Source: Acetobacter ghanensis (lineage in GTDB: Bacteria > Pseudomonadota > Alphaproteobacteria > Acetobacterales > Acetobacteraceae). From it: 64,000 nucleotides of DNA. Shown here piece by piece: positions 25,479 to 33,394 of this stretch (position 1 is the first letter of the stretch; each line of letters starts with the position of its first letter). Both the position numbers and the translations under genes were made by a program. The notes under the pieces are model-generated. The model did not search any database. It was not told where the DNA came from and saw nothing but the letters and a program-made list of their open reading frames with translations. Where the stretch lies: NCBI RefSeq assembly GCF_001499675.1, contig NZ_LN609302.1, forward strand, positions 2,079,896 to 2,143,895, written 5' to 3'.

Positions 25479-26994
25479 TTACCGCCCACCACCGGGAAGG
25501 TAGGCTGCATCATACATACTCCCCTCGGCTGAGCAGCGCAGCCGCACATGGAACAGCGCATAGGTATCGGCCACAACGCCCCTGCGTGCACGGGCCATAT
25601 CCGGCAAAGTGTTCAGCACTTCAAAAACCGTTCATCTGGCAGCCCCTTCCGCCTGTGACTCTGCACCAGATAGGCGTCCAAACCACAGTGAGGGCGCGGC
25701 AGGTCAAACAGTTGCCAGCGTGGCTCAACCGCCAGAACCGAACGCGTTGGTGCATAAAACGCCAGTTCCGACGCCAAGCCATATTCGTCCGCCACCAGAG
25801 GGGCATCATTAGGCACAACAGCGGCAACAGACTGCGCAAAAGCTGGCCAGCCACCTAATTGCCTTAGCGTCATGTCCATATGTGGAGAAAGACGGAACGG
25901 CATGAAAGCGGCTTGCACGCATACAATACCCGCGAGCCCAATACCCACAAAACTGGCCGTTTTCCACCACGGCCATGTGACCCATGCGGCAGCCAGAGCC
26001 ATAATGGGATACAGCACCACCGGCCAGTTAGCCTGTACCCGCGCCCCTAGTGCGTGCTGTACAAACACCCCCACAGGCAGCGCGATCATGCACAGCAGAA
26101 GCGAGAAAAAGCCATCTCGCCGCTTCCACAACAGCCAGACGCCACCCGCAAAAACGCAAAAACCAACGGAGTGGCCAGTCCGACCTGCCCACCCAGCAGT
26201 TCTCCCATAAAGGACACTGCACGCGCTGGATGCCAGTCCGCGACCCGCCCCCCTTGTTTGAAGAAGCTGGCCCATGCGTGGTGTGCGTTCCACCAGATAA
26301 CAGGGCTAACACACACACCGGCCACAAAAGCCGCCCCCCAAGGCCAGGGTGTACGCAGCCACGCCCGCCCCTGCTTGGTGACGAACAGCCACAGCACAAG
26401 TCCTGCCACAGGCAATAGCACCGTATATTTGCTATCGAACCCCAACCCGGCCGCCAGCCCCACAAGCAGCCACATTCTGGGCCGTTGGCACACACAAACC
26501 TGCACCAGCGCCCAGAGCAGAAGCACCATAAACAGCAGCAACGGCGCATCTGGCGTCATGACCAGAGTGCCGAGCTGAATGGCCAATGTTCCATTGAGCA
26601 GAGCGCCTGCACGCAGCGCCCCCATACAGGCCAGAGCCTGATCACCCTGCTTTTGCAGCCAGCAATATGCAGCGTGAGCAATTAAGAGTGTGCCAAGGCT
26701 GGCAGAAACTGGACCTAGAAGACGCACCCCCTCGGCCGTATCGCCCGCAAGGAACATGCCAAGACGCACCCACACAGCCACCATGGGAGGGTGGTCCAGA
26801 TAACCACTCGCGGGGGCTAGCGCCCATATGCGGTAATAAGCCTCATCAGGGGAAAGCGGAAGACTGGCCGCCAGCACAAGGCGCAGAAGGGTGAGAACAA
26901 CAAGCCCCCCTCCCCAATATACCCAGAGTCTGGCCTGCCTACCCAAGGCTACCTTGGCCTCCAGATAAGGGTGGAGGACATGGTGTAATTCCAC
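25479..26994 (-). pseudogene. GT39-family glycosyltransferase (ArnT/PMT-like), two frameshifts
   Basis: Polytopic membrane sugar transferase using lipid-linked donors. The N-terminus has SLPLSPDEAYYRIWALAP (about residues 45-62), the GT39 signature with the catalytic acidic residue, and YLDHPPMVAVW. The frame breaks near 26150-26162 (two A5 tracts on plus); one added base rejoins it to the downstream frame (AGGVWLLWKRRDGFF). That frame ends early at 25613, and one more base in the A5 tract at 25623-25627 extends it as FFEVLNTLPDMARARRG to a stop at 25479-25481. The restored protein would be about 505 residues, normal for the family. The 5' end overlaps the GT2-GtrA gene by 46 bp. Assembly error or true decay are both possible. 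Confidence 0.82.
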
Positions 26995-28073
26995 ACCACG
27001 GCCAGCACGGCCCCCGCCAGACTGGCTTCATCCAGTCGGTAACTCTGCGCGTACATCATATGCGCCACCCCGACATTAGCCAGAGCGCCAATGGAGCAGA
27101 CCAGCATAAACACCAGCAGACCCCATACACAGCGCTGCCCATGCAGACGTCGGTCCCGATAGGTGAAATTGTTATCCAGAACGAAGTTCACAATCATGGC
27201 CACAACGGTGCCCACGGCCTGCGCTACGGAGAAATGCACCCCAAAAAACCGAACCAGATGCATGACACCAAAATTGGTACCGACCCCCGCCAGCCCCACA
27301 AGGCAGAAGGCGACAAACCGCAAGGGCACCAGACCGTGAGAGAATTTTTCCAGCAGTAGAGCCACAAACTGGAGCATCACCAAGGTGTCCAGCTTGCTCT
27401 CACCCGCTACGCGGGGGCGGAACCCACAGGCAATTTCCTGCACTTTCAACGGTTTTGCCGATGACAGCAGCAGATCAAGCAAAATTTTAAACCCAGCGCC
27501 TGACAGGCGCGGCGCAATGGCGGCAAATGTTTCCTGCCGCACTGCAAAAAAGCCGCTCATTGGGTCCGTGAGTTTGACGGGCAGAAAACACTGGGCCAGC
27601 CAGATTCCTCCGTTGGACAAGGCATGCCGCCACGCATTGGCCAGCCCAGCATTGCTGCCGCCTTCCACATGCCGACTGCCAACGGCAACATCGCAGCCCC
27701 CGTCAGCCACAGCATCAATGAGCGCAACCAAGCGGGTTTCATCGTGCTGCTGGTCGCCATCCATCACCGCCACAACCTGCGCGGAGGATGAGAGAACGCC
27801 CTCAATAACCGCGCTGGACAGCCCCCTACGCCCAACACGACAAATGCCACGCACGTAGGACTTCTGCCTTGCCTGCGCGCGCACGGCCTCGGTTGTGCCA
27901 TCGGGGGAGTTATCATCAACAAAAATAACTTCCCAGTGCCGCCCCTCCAGCGCTGTTTCCAGCTTGGCGACAAGCGGCGCTATATTGGCAACCTCATTGT
28001 AACACGGGACAATAATACTGATTGCGGGGCTACCAGCCGTCCCCCCACTGCCCTGCGCACCCGGTGCGGACAT
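26949..28073 (-). CDS. GT2 polyprenyl-phosphate sugar transferase with C-terminal GtrA domain
   Basis: Protein of 374 residues. The N-terminal GT2 domain (20 to about 235) has IIVPCYNEVANI, FVDDNSPDGT, the metal-binding MDGDQQH and TDPMSGFFAVR, matching dolichol-phosphate mannose synthase-like enzymes. The C-terminal half is a GtrA-like four-helix domain (about 250-374; FCLVGLAGVGTNFG, VDNNFTYRDRR-type motif seen as LDNNFTYRD). Such fusions make and present undecaprenyl-phosphate sugars for a membrane glycosyltransferase, here the adjacent GT39 protein. The start overlaps the Lrp regulator stop by one base (TAATG). Confidence 0.9.
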   Translation of the reverse strand: MSAPGAQGSGGTAGSPAISIIVPCYNEVANIAPLVAKLETALEGRHWEVIFVDDNSPDGTTEAVRAQARQKSYVRGICRVGRRGLSSAVIEGVLSSSAQVVAVMDGDQQHDETRLVALIDAVADGGCDVAVGSRHVEGGSNAGLANAWRHALSNGGIWLAQCFLPVKLTDPMSGFFAVRQETFAAIAPRLSGAGFKILLDLLLSSAKPLKVQEIACGFRPRVAGESKLDTLVMLQFVALLLEKFSHGLVPLRFVAFCLVGLAGVGTNFGVMHLVRFFGVHFSVAQAVGTVVAMIVNFVLDNNFTYRDRRLHGQRCVWGLLVFMLVCSIGALANVGVAHMMYAQSYRLDEASLAGAVLAVVWNYTMSSTLIWRPR

Positions 28074-28558
28074 TACTCGTGCGTTCCTTCCCGCACGACC
28101 GGCAGCGGCACCCCTTCACGTTCCAGACTGGTCCGTATGGTCTGCAATGTCTGCACCCGAATAACATGGGCGGCTTCGGTCAACTGGCGGGTCAGTGCGT
28201 TTTCATGCGCGGCATCGCGTGCGATCAGGCGGACAAGAAAGTCCCCTCCACCCCGGATCATGTGGCACTCGCGCACTTCCGGCCATTCGGCAAGTTGCTG
28301 CTCAAACTCGGAAAGCACCGTTTCCTTCTGGCTATCCAGCCCGATGAGCGCAAAAAAGATGATTGGCCAGCCAAGGGCGGTGGCATCGGGCTGGGCATGA
28401 TAGCCACGGATAACCCCCTCGTCCTCCAGCCGCCGGACGCGCCTGAGGCATGGAGGAGCGGAAATACCAACACGCCGTGCCAGTTCGACATTGGTCATGC
28501 GACCGTCATCCTGCAACTCGGCTACGATACGAAGATCAACAGCGTCCAGATCCGTCAC
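28073..28558 (-). CDS. Lrp/AsnC family transcriptional regulator
   Basis: About 161 residues: an N-terminal helix-turn-helix (LDAVDLRIVAELQDDGRMTNVELARRVGIS) and a C-terminal RAM effector domain (HMIRGGGDFLVRLIARD). The chosen start is the GTG at 28556-28558, preceded by AGGATAGG, because Lrp homology begins one residue later; the frame stays open to 28630. It is divergent from trxB, with about 205 bp between starts, and its stop overlaps the GT2-GtrA start. An lrp-trxB-lysR neighbourhood is also known from rhizobia. Likely effectors are amino acids; the target genes are unknown. Confidence 0.9.
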   Translation of the reverse strand: MTDLDAVDLRIVAELQDDGRMTNVELARRVGISAPPCLRRVRRLEDEGVIRGYHAQPDATALGWPIIFFALIGLDSQKETVLSEFEQQLAEWPEVRECHMIRGGGDFLVRLIARDAAHENALTRQLTEAAHVIRVQTLQTIRTSLEREGVPLPVVREGTHE

Positions 28559-28763
28559 CTTATCCGACCTATCCTGTGCAAGATGCAACTCCCTGAAAGA
28601 GGGGCGAGTATATGCCACGCTCCCCGCCATGCCGCAAACTCATCTCTTCAACACTTGCTCAACGCCAAGTCACCCGTCATATCCTCTTTTCAACACCATT
28701 CTGAACCATGCTTGCGCGGCATAACAACGTCCGCACTTCATTGCTTTGGGGAACTCTTCTGGC

Positions 28764-29717
28764 ATGACCGAGACCATCACGACTGACCTGCTCGTTATTG
28801 GCGCAGGCCCGGCAGGCTACACCGCAGCCATTTATGCTGCGCGCGCCAACCTCTCCCCCGTTCTGGTCGCTGGCCTGCAACCGGGTGGGCAGCTGACCAT
28901 TACAACAGACGTGGAAAACTACCCCGGTTTTGCCAAAGCTGTGCAGGGCCCATGGCTGATGGAGCAGATGGCCGAACAGGCCCAGAATGTTGGCACACGG
29001 ATTGAATACGACATTATTACATCCGTGGATTTTGCCTCCGGCTCCCCTTTCCGCCTGACCGGGGATTCCGGCACCGTATATGTAGCAAAGGCGGTTATTA
29101 TTGCGACGGGCGCACAGGCACGGTGGCTGGGCTTACCCAACGAAAAACGGCTACAGGGTGCGGGTGTTTCGGCCTGCGCAACGTGCGATGGCTTTTTCTA
29201 TCGTGGCAAAAAGGTTGCCGTTGTCGGCGGCGGCAACACAGCGGTGGAAGAAGCCCTGTATCTTACACACCACGCATCCCACGTGACCCTGATCCACCGC
29301 CGCGACTCCCTGCGCGCCGAAAAAATCCTGCAGGACCGCCTGCTGAACCACCCCAAAATTTCGGTCATATGGGATAGCGAGGTGGCGGACATTCTCTCTT
29401 CAGGCACGCCGGAAGTGGTCTGCGGGGTGCGCCTGCGCAACATCAAGAACCAGAGTGAATCCACTGTCGAAACCGATGGGCTGTTCATTGCCATTGGACA
29501 TGCCCCGACGACTGGCATCTTCAAAGGCCAGCTTACGCTCGACAACGAAGGGTATATTGAAACCGCTCCCGGAACGACCCGCACATCCGTCCCCGGCGTT
29601 TTTGCAGCTGGTGACGTACAGGATAAAATATACCGTCAGGCGGTTACCGCAGCGGGCACCGGCTGCATGGCAGCACTGGATGCGGAGCGGTATCTGGCAG
29701 AAGTGCCCAAAACGTAA
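28764..29717 (+). CDS. trxB: Thioredoxin-disulfide reductase
   Basis: FAD- and NADPH-dependent flavoenzyme of about 317 residues that reduces thioredoxin. FAD motif [18 protein letters not shown] is near residue 14, the redox-active CATC is in [13 protein letters not shown] near 135, NADPH motif [13 protein letters not shown] is near 155 and the C-terminal FAD motif is [15 protein letters not shown]. The ATG at 28764 is chosen over an in-frame TTG 18 bp earlier. It is followed by a 22-bp palindrome and a LysR regulator on the same strand. Confidence 0.97.
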   Translation: MTETITTDLLVIGAGPAGYTAAIYAARANLSPVLVAGLQPGGQLTITTDVENYPGFAKAVQGPWLMEQMAEQAQNVGTRIEYDIITSVDFASGSPFRLTGDSGTVYVAKAVIIATGAQARWLGLPNEKRLQGAGVSACATCDGFFYRGKKVAVVGGGNTAVEEALYLTHHASHVTLIHRRDSLRAEKILQDRLLNHPKISVIWDSEVADILSSGTPEVVCGVRLRNIKNQSESTVETDGLFIAIGHAPTTGIFKGQLTLDNEGYIETAPGTTRTSVPGVFAAGDVQDKIYRQAVTAAGTGCMAALDAERYLAEVPKT

Positions 29718-29736
29718 AGCTGCCCATACCTTGACC

Positions 29737-29758
29737 ACGTGCAGTAATTACTGCACGT
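29737..29758. promoter_or_regulatory. 22-bp perfect palindrome between trxB and lysR
   Basis: The arm ACGTGCAGTAA is followed directly by its exact reverse complement, with no spacer. It begins 19 bp after the trxB stop and ends about 62 bp before the lysR start. It lacks a loop and T-run, so it is a poor terminator and a good candidate operator for a dimeric regulator, perhaps the adjacent LysR protein. The binding partner is inference. Confidence 0.55.
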
Positions 29759-29820
29759 AGTAGCTTCGAAAGCATGGTATTGTGCTTTTGTAATTTCAGT
29801 CAATTTAGCAGGAGGCGTGC

Positions 29821-30702
29821 GTGGACTGGGACAAACTCCGGGTTTTCCATGCCGTAGCGGAAGCCGGTTCCTTTACCCACGCGGGGGATGTGCTTAACCT
29901 AAGCCAGTCTGCCGTATCCAGACAGATTTCTGCTCTGGAAGATGTTCTTCAGGTACCCCTATTCCACCGTCATGCGCGTGGATTGATCCTGACTGAGCAA
30001 GGGGAAACCTTGCATAAAACAGTGCGGGAGGTGTTCTCCAAACTGGAGATGACACAGACCTTGCTGACGGAGAGCAAGGAAAAAGCCGCAGGCCGCCTAC
30101 GGGTTACGACCACAACAGGTTTTGGTAATTGCTGGCTTATGCCACGACTCCATAAATTCATGGAAGCCAATCCTGAAATTGATATTTGCCTTATTCTGGA
30201 AGATAACGATCTGGACTTGGGTATGCGTGAGGCCGATGTGGCCGTACGAATGCACGCCCCCCGCCAGCCAGACCTGATCCAGCGGCATCTGGCAGACTTT
30301 AATCTGCCCATTTTTGCAGCCCCCCATTATATTGAACGCTATGGCATGCCTTCCAGCCTGGAAGACATCAAGAACCATCAACTGGTTCTGTTTGGGGAAC
30401 ATCATCCGCCGGTTGCCCACATCAACTGGCTGACCGAAGCGGGACAGGTTAGCAGCCACACACGCCCGGCCAGACTGGAAGTTAACAGCATGGCAGCCAT
30501 GGCCTCCGCCATAGCAGCGGGTCTGGGCATTGGCTCCATTCCCTCTTATGCGGCAAGTAAATTCCCGGATCTGATTCAGATCCTGCCAGAAATTACGACC
30601 CCAACGGTTGATGCTTACTTTGTCTACCCAGAAGAACTGCGAAGCTCCAAACGCGTGGCAGTCTTCCGGGACTTCCTGATGAGCGAACTCGGCATTCGTT
30701 AA
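29821..30702 (+). CDS. LysR-family regulator, LsrB/VtlR-like
   Basis: Protein of 293 residues. The N-terminal winged helix-turn-helix runs from WDKLRVFHAVAEAGSFTHAG through LSQSAVSRQISALE (3-40), followed by the linker helix and the LysR substrate-binding domain (about 90-293). The start is the GTG at 29821, with a strong AGGAGG six bases upstream. The N-terminus (DWDKLRxFHAxAEAGS, LFHRHARGLILTEQGE) and the place beside trxB match LsrB/VtlR of rhizobia, Agrobacterium and Brucella, which regulate envelope, redox and small-RNA genes. Two cysteines are present (104 and 123). The effector is unknown. A large hairpin follows the stop. Confidence 0.88.
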   Translation: MDWDKLRVFHAVAEAGSFTHAGDVLNLSQSAVSRQISALEDVLQVPLFHRHARGLILTEQGETLHKTVREVFSKLEMTQTLLTESKEKAAGRLRVTTTTGFGNCWLMPRLHKFMEANPEIDICLILEDNDLDLGMREADVAVRMHAPRQPDLIQRHLADFNLPIFAAPHYIERYGMPSSLEDIKNHQLVLFGEHHPPVAHINWLTEAGQVSSHTRPARLEVNSMAAMASAIAAGLGIGSIPSYAASKFPDLIQILPEITTPTVDAYFVYPEELRSSKRVAVFRDFLMSELGIR

Positions 30703-30720
30703 GCTAATACTGAGTTTTCA

Positions 30721-30763
30721 TTTAATCCCGGCTGTTCCTTTTAACGAACATGCCGGGATTAAA
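30721..30763 (+). terminator. Long hairpin after the lysR gene, probable terminator
   Basis: Inverted repeat with a 12-bp perfect outer stem (arm TTTAATCCCGGC at 30721-30732, partner 30752-30763). After a one-base bulge, an inner TGTTC/GAACA stem closes on a short AT-rich loop. It begins 18 bp after the lysR stop. The stem base is AT-rich but there is no clean T-run, so termination efficiency is uncertain. Confidence 0.55.
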
Positions 30764-31189
30764 TGTATTCGCAGACTATACTTCATAAAAACAAGACTGA
30801 TATTCCCAGAACACAACTCTTCCTGCGGAATAGAAATACGCCTCAGATATTTAATTGATACGCTTTTCGTCTCCGATGCCAGATCAATGCTGCATTGCAA
30901 TAAAACAGTATTATTAATTCCAATTTATAAAATACAAGATGTTAATCAGAACATGGTCCGCGCATACGCCACCGTTTCAACATCTGTGTAATCATCAAGT
31001 GTGATTACCAAAAATATTACAGATAATTTATGCGAATTCATCCAAATACTCAAAAAATCAACTGTGACTTCTAACATTTTATACCTCTCAACCTCAATTT
31101 TGTTTTTTTGTATATTTGGTAGTTCACAAACATTAAATAATTGAGTATGGTTCTCATTATTCACACTGAATTTTAAAATTAGGCCTGTC
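30764..31189. other. AT-rich intergenic region upstream of mucR
   Basis: With the preceding hairpin, this is the largest gene-free stretch of the window (30703-31189). Base composition is clearly lower in G+C than neighbouring genes; lines near 30901 and 31081 are about 25% G+C by hand count. It contains A- and T-runs, for example seven T residues near 31107. An 81-codon open frame runs on minus (31191-30946) but has no convincing start signal. MucR proteins bind AT-rich DNA and often regulate themselves, so this is probably the mucR control region. I see no tRNA, repeat array or recognisable small RNA. Confidence 0.6.
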
Positions 31190-31654
31190 ATGAGTGAGAT
31201 CCAGAACTATTCGCCTCTCCTAGATCTTGTATCCGAGATTGTGTCTGCACACGTCTCGAACAACCAGACGGACCCGGCTGCCATTCCGGTACTGATCAAG
31301 GACGTTTTCCAAGCTCTTAAAACGGCTGACCAGCCCCAGAGCGAACCGGAAAAGCTGCAGCCAGCTGTTCCCGTCAAGCGTTCGGTATTCCCGGACTATA
31401 TCGTCTGCCTGGAAGACGGTAAAAAACTGAAGATGCTCAAACGCCATCTTCAGAGCGCCTACGGCATGTCCCCCGAGCAGTACCGCGAACGCTGGAACCT
31501 GCCTGCGGACTACCCGATGGTTGCCCCCAACTATGCGGAACGCCGCTCCACTCTGGCACGTGAAATCGGGCTGGGTCGCAAGATCCATGCAGCTGGGGAT
31601 GAAGACGAAACGTCCGGTCGTGCAAAGCGCGGCAAAAAGGCAGCTACAGCCTAA
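31190..31654 (+). CDS. mucR: MucR/Ros-family transcriptional regulator
   Basis: Protein of 154 residues. The N-terminal oligomerisation region (about 5-45: LLDLVSEIVSAHVSNN, IPVLIKDVFQAL) is followed by the zinc-finger-like DNA-binding domain (YIVCLEDGKKLKMLKRHL, SPEQYRERWNLPADYPMVAP) and a basic tail (RAKRGKKAATA). MucR proteins are H-NS-like silencers in alphaproteobacteria that bind AT-rich promoters. The zinc ligands would be Cys73, Asp76, His86 and a second His at about 90; that last position is Ala here. It is transcribed from the AT-rich gap and followed by a terminator and ihfB. Confidence 0.92.
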   Translation: MSEIQNYSPLLDLVSEIVSAHVSNNQTDPAAIPVLIKDVFQALKTADQPQSEPEKLQPAVPVKRSVFPDYIVCLEDGKKLKMLKRHLQSAYGMSPEQYRERWNLPADYPMVAPNYAERRSTLAREIGLGRKIHAAGDEDETSGRAKRGKKAATA

Positions 31655-31675
31655 GATAAATTCCTGTGTGCATCG

Positions 31676-31714
31676 CGGTCTGACCTCCGTGTCAGACCGT
31701 TGCGCATTTTTATC
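31676..31714 (+). terminator. Rho-independent terminator after mucR
   Basis: A perfect 8-bp stem GGTCTGAC/GTCAGACC (31677-31684 and 31691-31698) with a six-base loop, extended by imperfect flanking pairs, is followed by GCATTTTTAT. It lies about 22 bp after the mucR stop. Confidence 0.8.
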
Positions 31715-31751
31715 TTGACGACCTGCCATAGAGAACGGAATGCTTACATCT

Positions 31752-31776
31752 GTCTGACACAGAGACTAAGTCAGAC
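31752..31776 (+). promoter_or_regulatory. Second GTCTGAC inverted repeat, upstream of ihfB
   Basis: GTCTGAC at 31752-31758 and GTCAGAC at 31770-31776 flank an 11-base spacer and end 32 bp before the ihfB start. The same heptamer pair forms the mucR terminator stem 60 bp upstream. It could be an operator or an alternative pairing partner of that terminator; the role is inference. Confidence 0.35.
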
Positions 31777-31808
31777 CATCTACTCTACCCTAATCGGCAG
31801 GGGGCTCT

Positions 31809-32099
31809 ATGACGCGGTCAGAACTTATTGCCATTCTAATAGAAAAAAACCCACACTTGCAGCTTAGAGAGGCAACGCTGCTGGTGAATACGGTTTTTGG
31901 CGGCATAACAAGCAGTCTGGCCGCGGGCAACCGCGTTGAGTTGCGTGGGTTTGGTGCTTTTTCTGTAAAAGAAAGAGAGCCACGCTTAGGCCGCAACCCC
32001 AAAACAGGGGAGCAGGTCAAAGTGAGCAAAAAGCTGGTGCCTTTCTTCAAAACAGGCAAAGAACTGCACCAGCGCCTTAACAAAACAGAATCGGCTTAA
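31809..32099 (+). CDS. ihfB: Integration host factor subunit beta
   Basis: DNA-bending nucleoid protein of 96 residues in the HU/IHF family. It begins [17 protein letters not shown], has the IHF-beta pattern [24 protein letters not shown] in the beta arm (about 46-69), and ends [15 protein letters not shown]. The ribosome-binding site is CAGGGGG. IHF-alpha is encoded about 5 kb away on minus, so both subunits are in this window. The stop lies 7 bp from the convergent UdgX gene. Confidence 0.95.
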   Translation: MTRSELIAILIEKNPHLQLREATLLVNTVFGGITSSLAAGNRVELRGFGAFSVKEREPRLGRNPKTGEQVKVSKKLVPFFKTGKELHQRLNKTESA

Positions 32100-32106
32100 C
32101 CCGCTT

Positions 32107-33384
32107 TTATTCGGCGTTACGCTTTACGGTCTGGGCTGCATAGTTAGCTGCCAGCCGCAAATCCTCTACAAATCGGGCATATTCACGCTGTTTACTGGCC
32201 TCATCTGGCAACCGTAGTAAATAAGACGGATGCACCGTTACCAACCCCTGCGTTTGTTCCTCCAGAGGGAAAAGACGGGAGCGGGTGCGAGAAATTGTAA
32301 CCGGCTTTTGCAAAATACTCTGAGCCGCCGTGCCCCCTAACATCACCACCAGAGCAGGCCGAACCAGCCGACGCTCCGCATTCAACCATATGCGACAGGC
32401 GGCTATATGCTCGGCCTCGGGTTTCTGATGCAGGCGACGGCTGCCAGTCCATTTAAAATGAAAATGCTTGACCGCATTGGTCACGTAAACCTGCTCACGC
32501 TGTATTCCGGCATCACGCAAGGCGTCATCCAAGACCTGCCCTGCTGGCCCGACAAAAGGACGTCCCTGCTGATCTTCCTGATCTCCGGGCTGTTCCCCAA
32601 CCAGCATAATTGGAGCGTGCTCCGCCCCCTCACCAAAAACCGTGCGGGATGCTGGTTGCCACAAAGCACAAGCGCGACAATCCATGGCCTCGGCCCCAAG
32701 CTCTGCAAGTGACTGTGCCGCTTCTACATCCTTAAGTTGGGGTGGCAGAACGCTTAATGCGTAACCACGCCATACGCCACTACCATCTGCCTGCCACGCA
32801 ACTAATGCGGGATCGGGAATAGTCTCTGTTCCGGCCGCAAATCTTATACCGTTACCAGTCCATTCCATCCGCCTGTAAGGAGTCACAACCTGCCACGGCC
32901 GCGCGTTACGCCGCGAACAGTAGCTGGAATTGGCCTCAAGAATATAATGAGCGGGAGTATAAGGTAGTAACGCATTTGTTATCTGAGCACTAAAAGCCGA
33001 GAATGCTATGCGAAACTTGAGGGTATCTGCTCTAACGGCAGTCACAAGCTGCCTGAGTTGCTGCAAATCAGAGTCATGTCCATCGGTCAGAGCCAGCTCT
33101 TTGCGCGCCAGACGATAGACGATGCGGTACATCAGCGTAAACCGCTCTGGATCACTTGCCTGCAACGCCTGCCCCAATATACCGACAAAGCGACGGGAAA
33201 GATTCAAAACAGGCTGATCCGCTGACTGGCCTTCCTGCTGTATTGCGGACCAAGGCTGCTCCTGCTCCGTGGCCGCAACCCGCCATGTCAGGGCTTCTGG
33301 CGGAACATTCGCCTGCACAAAGTGCCGGGCTGCGTCCCGCCATGTTACAAAATCAACCTGATGAGCCAGAATAACCTCAGGCAT
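32107..33384 (-). CDS. udgX: DUF4130 (TIGR03915) - UdgX uracil-DNA glycosylase fusion
   Basis: Protein of 425 residues. Residues 1 to about 235 match the DUF4130/TIGR03915 'DNA metabolism' domain (HQVDFVTWRDAARHF, FRIAFSAF). Residues 236-425 are a UdgX-type uracil-DNA glycosylase: CRAC (236-239), GEQPGDQEDQQGRPFVGPAG at about 263-282, the R-loop RRLHQKP with His319, and HPSYLLR. In UdgX the R-loop histidine forms a covalent bond to the DNA after uracil removal. DUF4130 proteins are normally paired with a radical-SAM partner, which is not adjacent here. It lies 10 bp downstream of murJ on the same strand, so co-expression is likely. Confidence 0.9.
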   Translation of the reverse strand: MPEVILAHQVDFVTWRDAARHFVQANVPPEALTWRVAATEQEQPWSAIQQEGQSADQPVLNLSRRFVGILGQALQASDPERFTLMYRIVYRLARKELALTDGHDSDLQQLRQLVTAVRADTLKFRIAFSAFSAQITNALLPYTPAHYILEANSSYCSRRNARPWQVVTPYRRMEWTGNGIRFAAGTETIPDPALVAWQADGSGVWRGYALSVLPPQLKDVEAAQSLAELGAEAMDCRACALWQPASRTVFGEGAEHAPIMLVGEQPGDQEDQQGRPFVGPAGQVLDDALRDAGIQREQVYVTNAVKHFHFKWTGSRRLHQKPEAEHIAACRIWLNAERRLVRPALVVMLGGTAAQSILQKPVTISRTRSRLFPLEEQTQGLVTVHPSYLLRLPDEASKQREYARFVEDLRLAANYAAQTVKRNAE

Positions 33385-33394
33385 GATTGGCCCC

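Noticed and set aside
25613..26162. Phase variation of the GT39 gene through homopolymer slippage
   Set aside because: The tracts are only five bases long, too short for efficient slippage.
30721..30763. Transposon-end or attachment-site interpretation of the long inverted repeat after lysR
   Set aside because: There is no transposase, integrase or direct repeat nearby; position and shape fit a transcript end better.
30946..31191. 81-codon open frame on minus across the AT-rich gap, starting opposite the mucR start codon
   Set aside because: Its start overlaps the mucR ATG, there is no good ribosome-binding site, the composition is that of AT-rich non-coding DNA and no family resemblance is seen.
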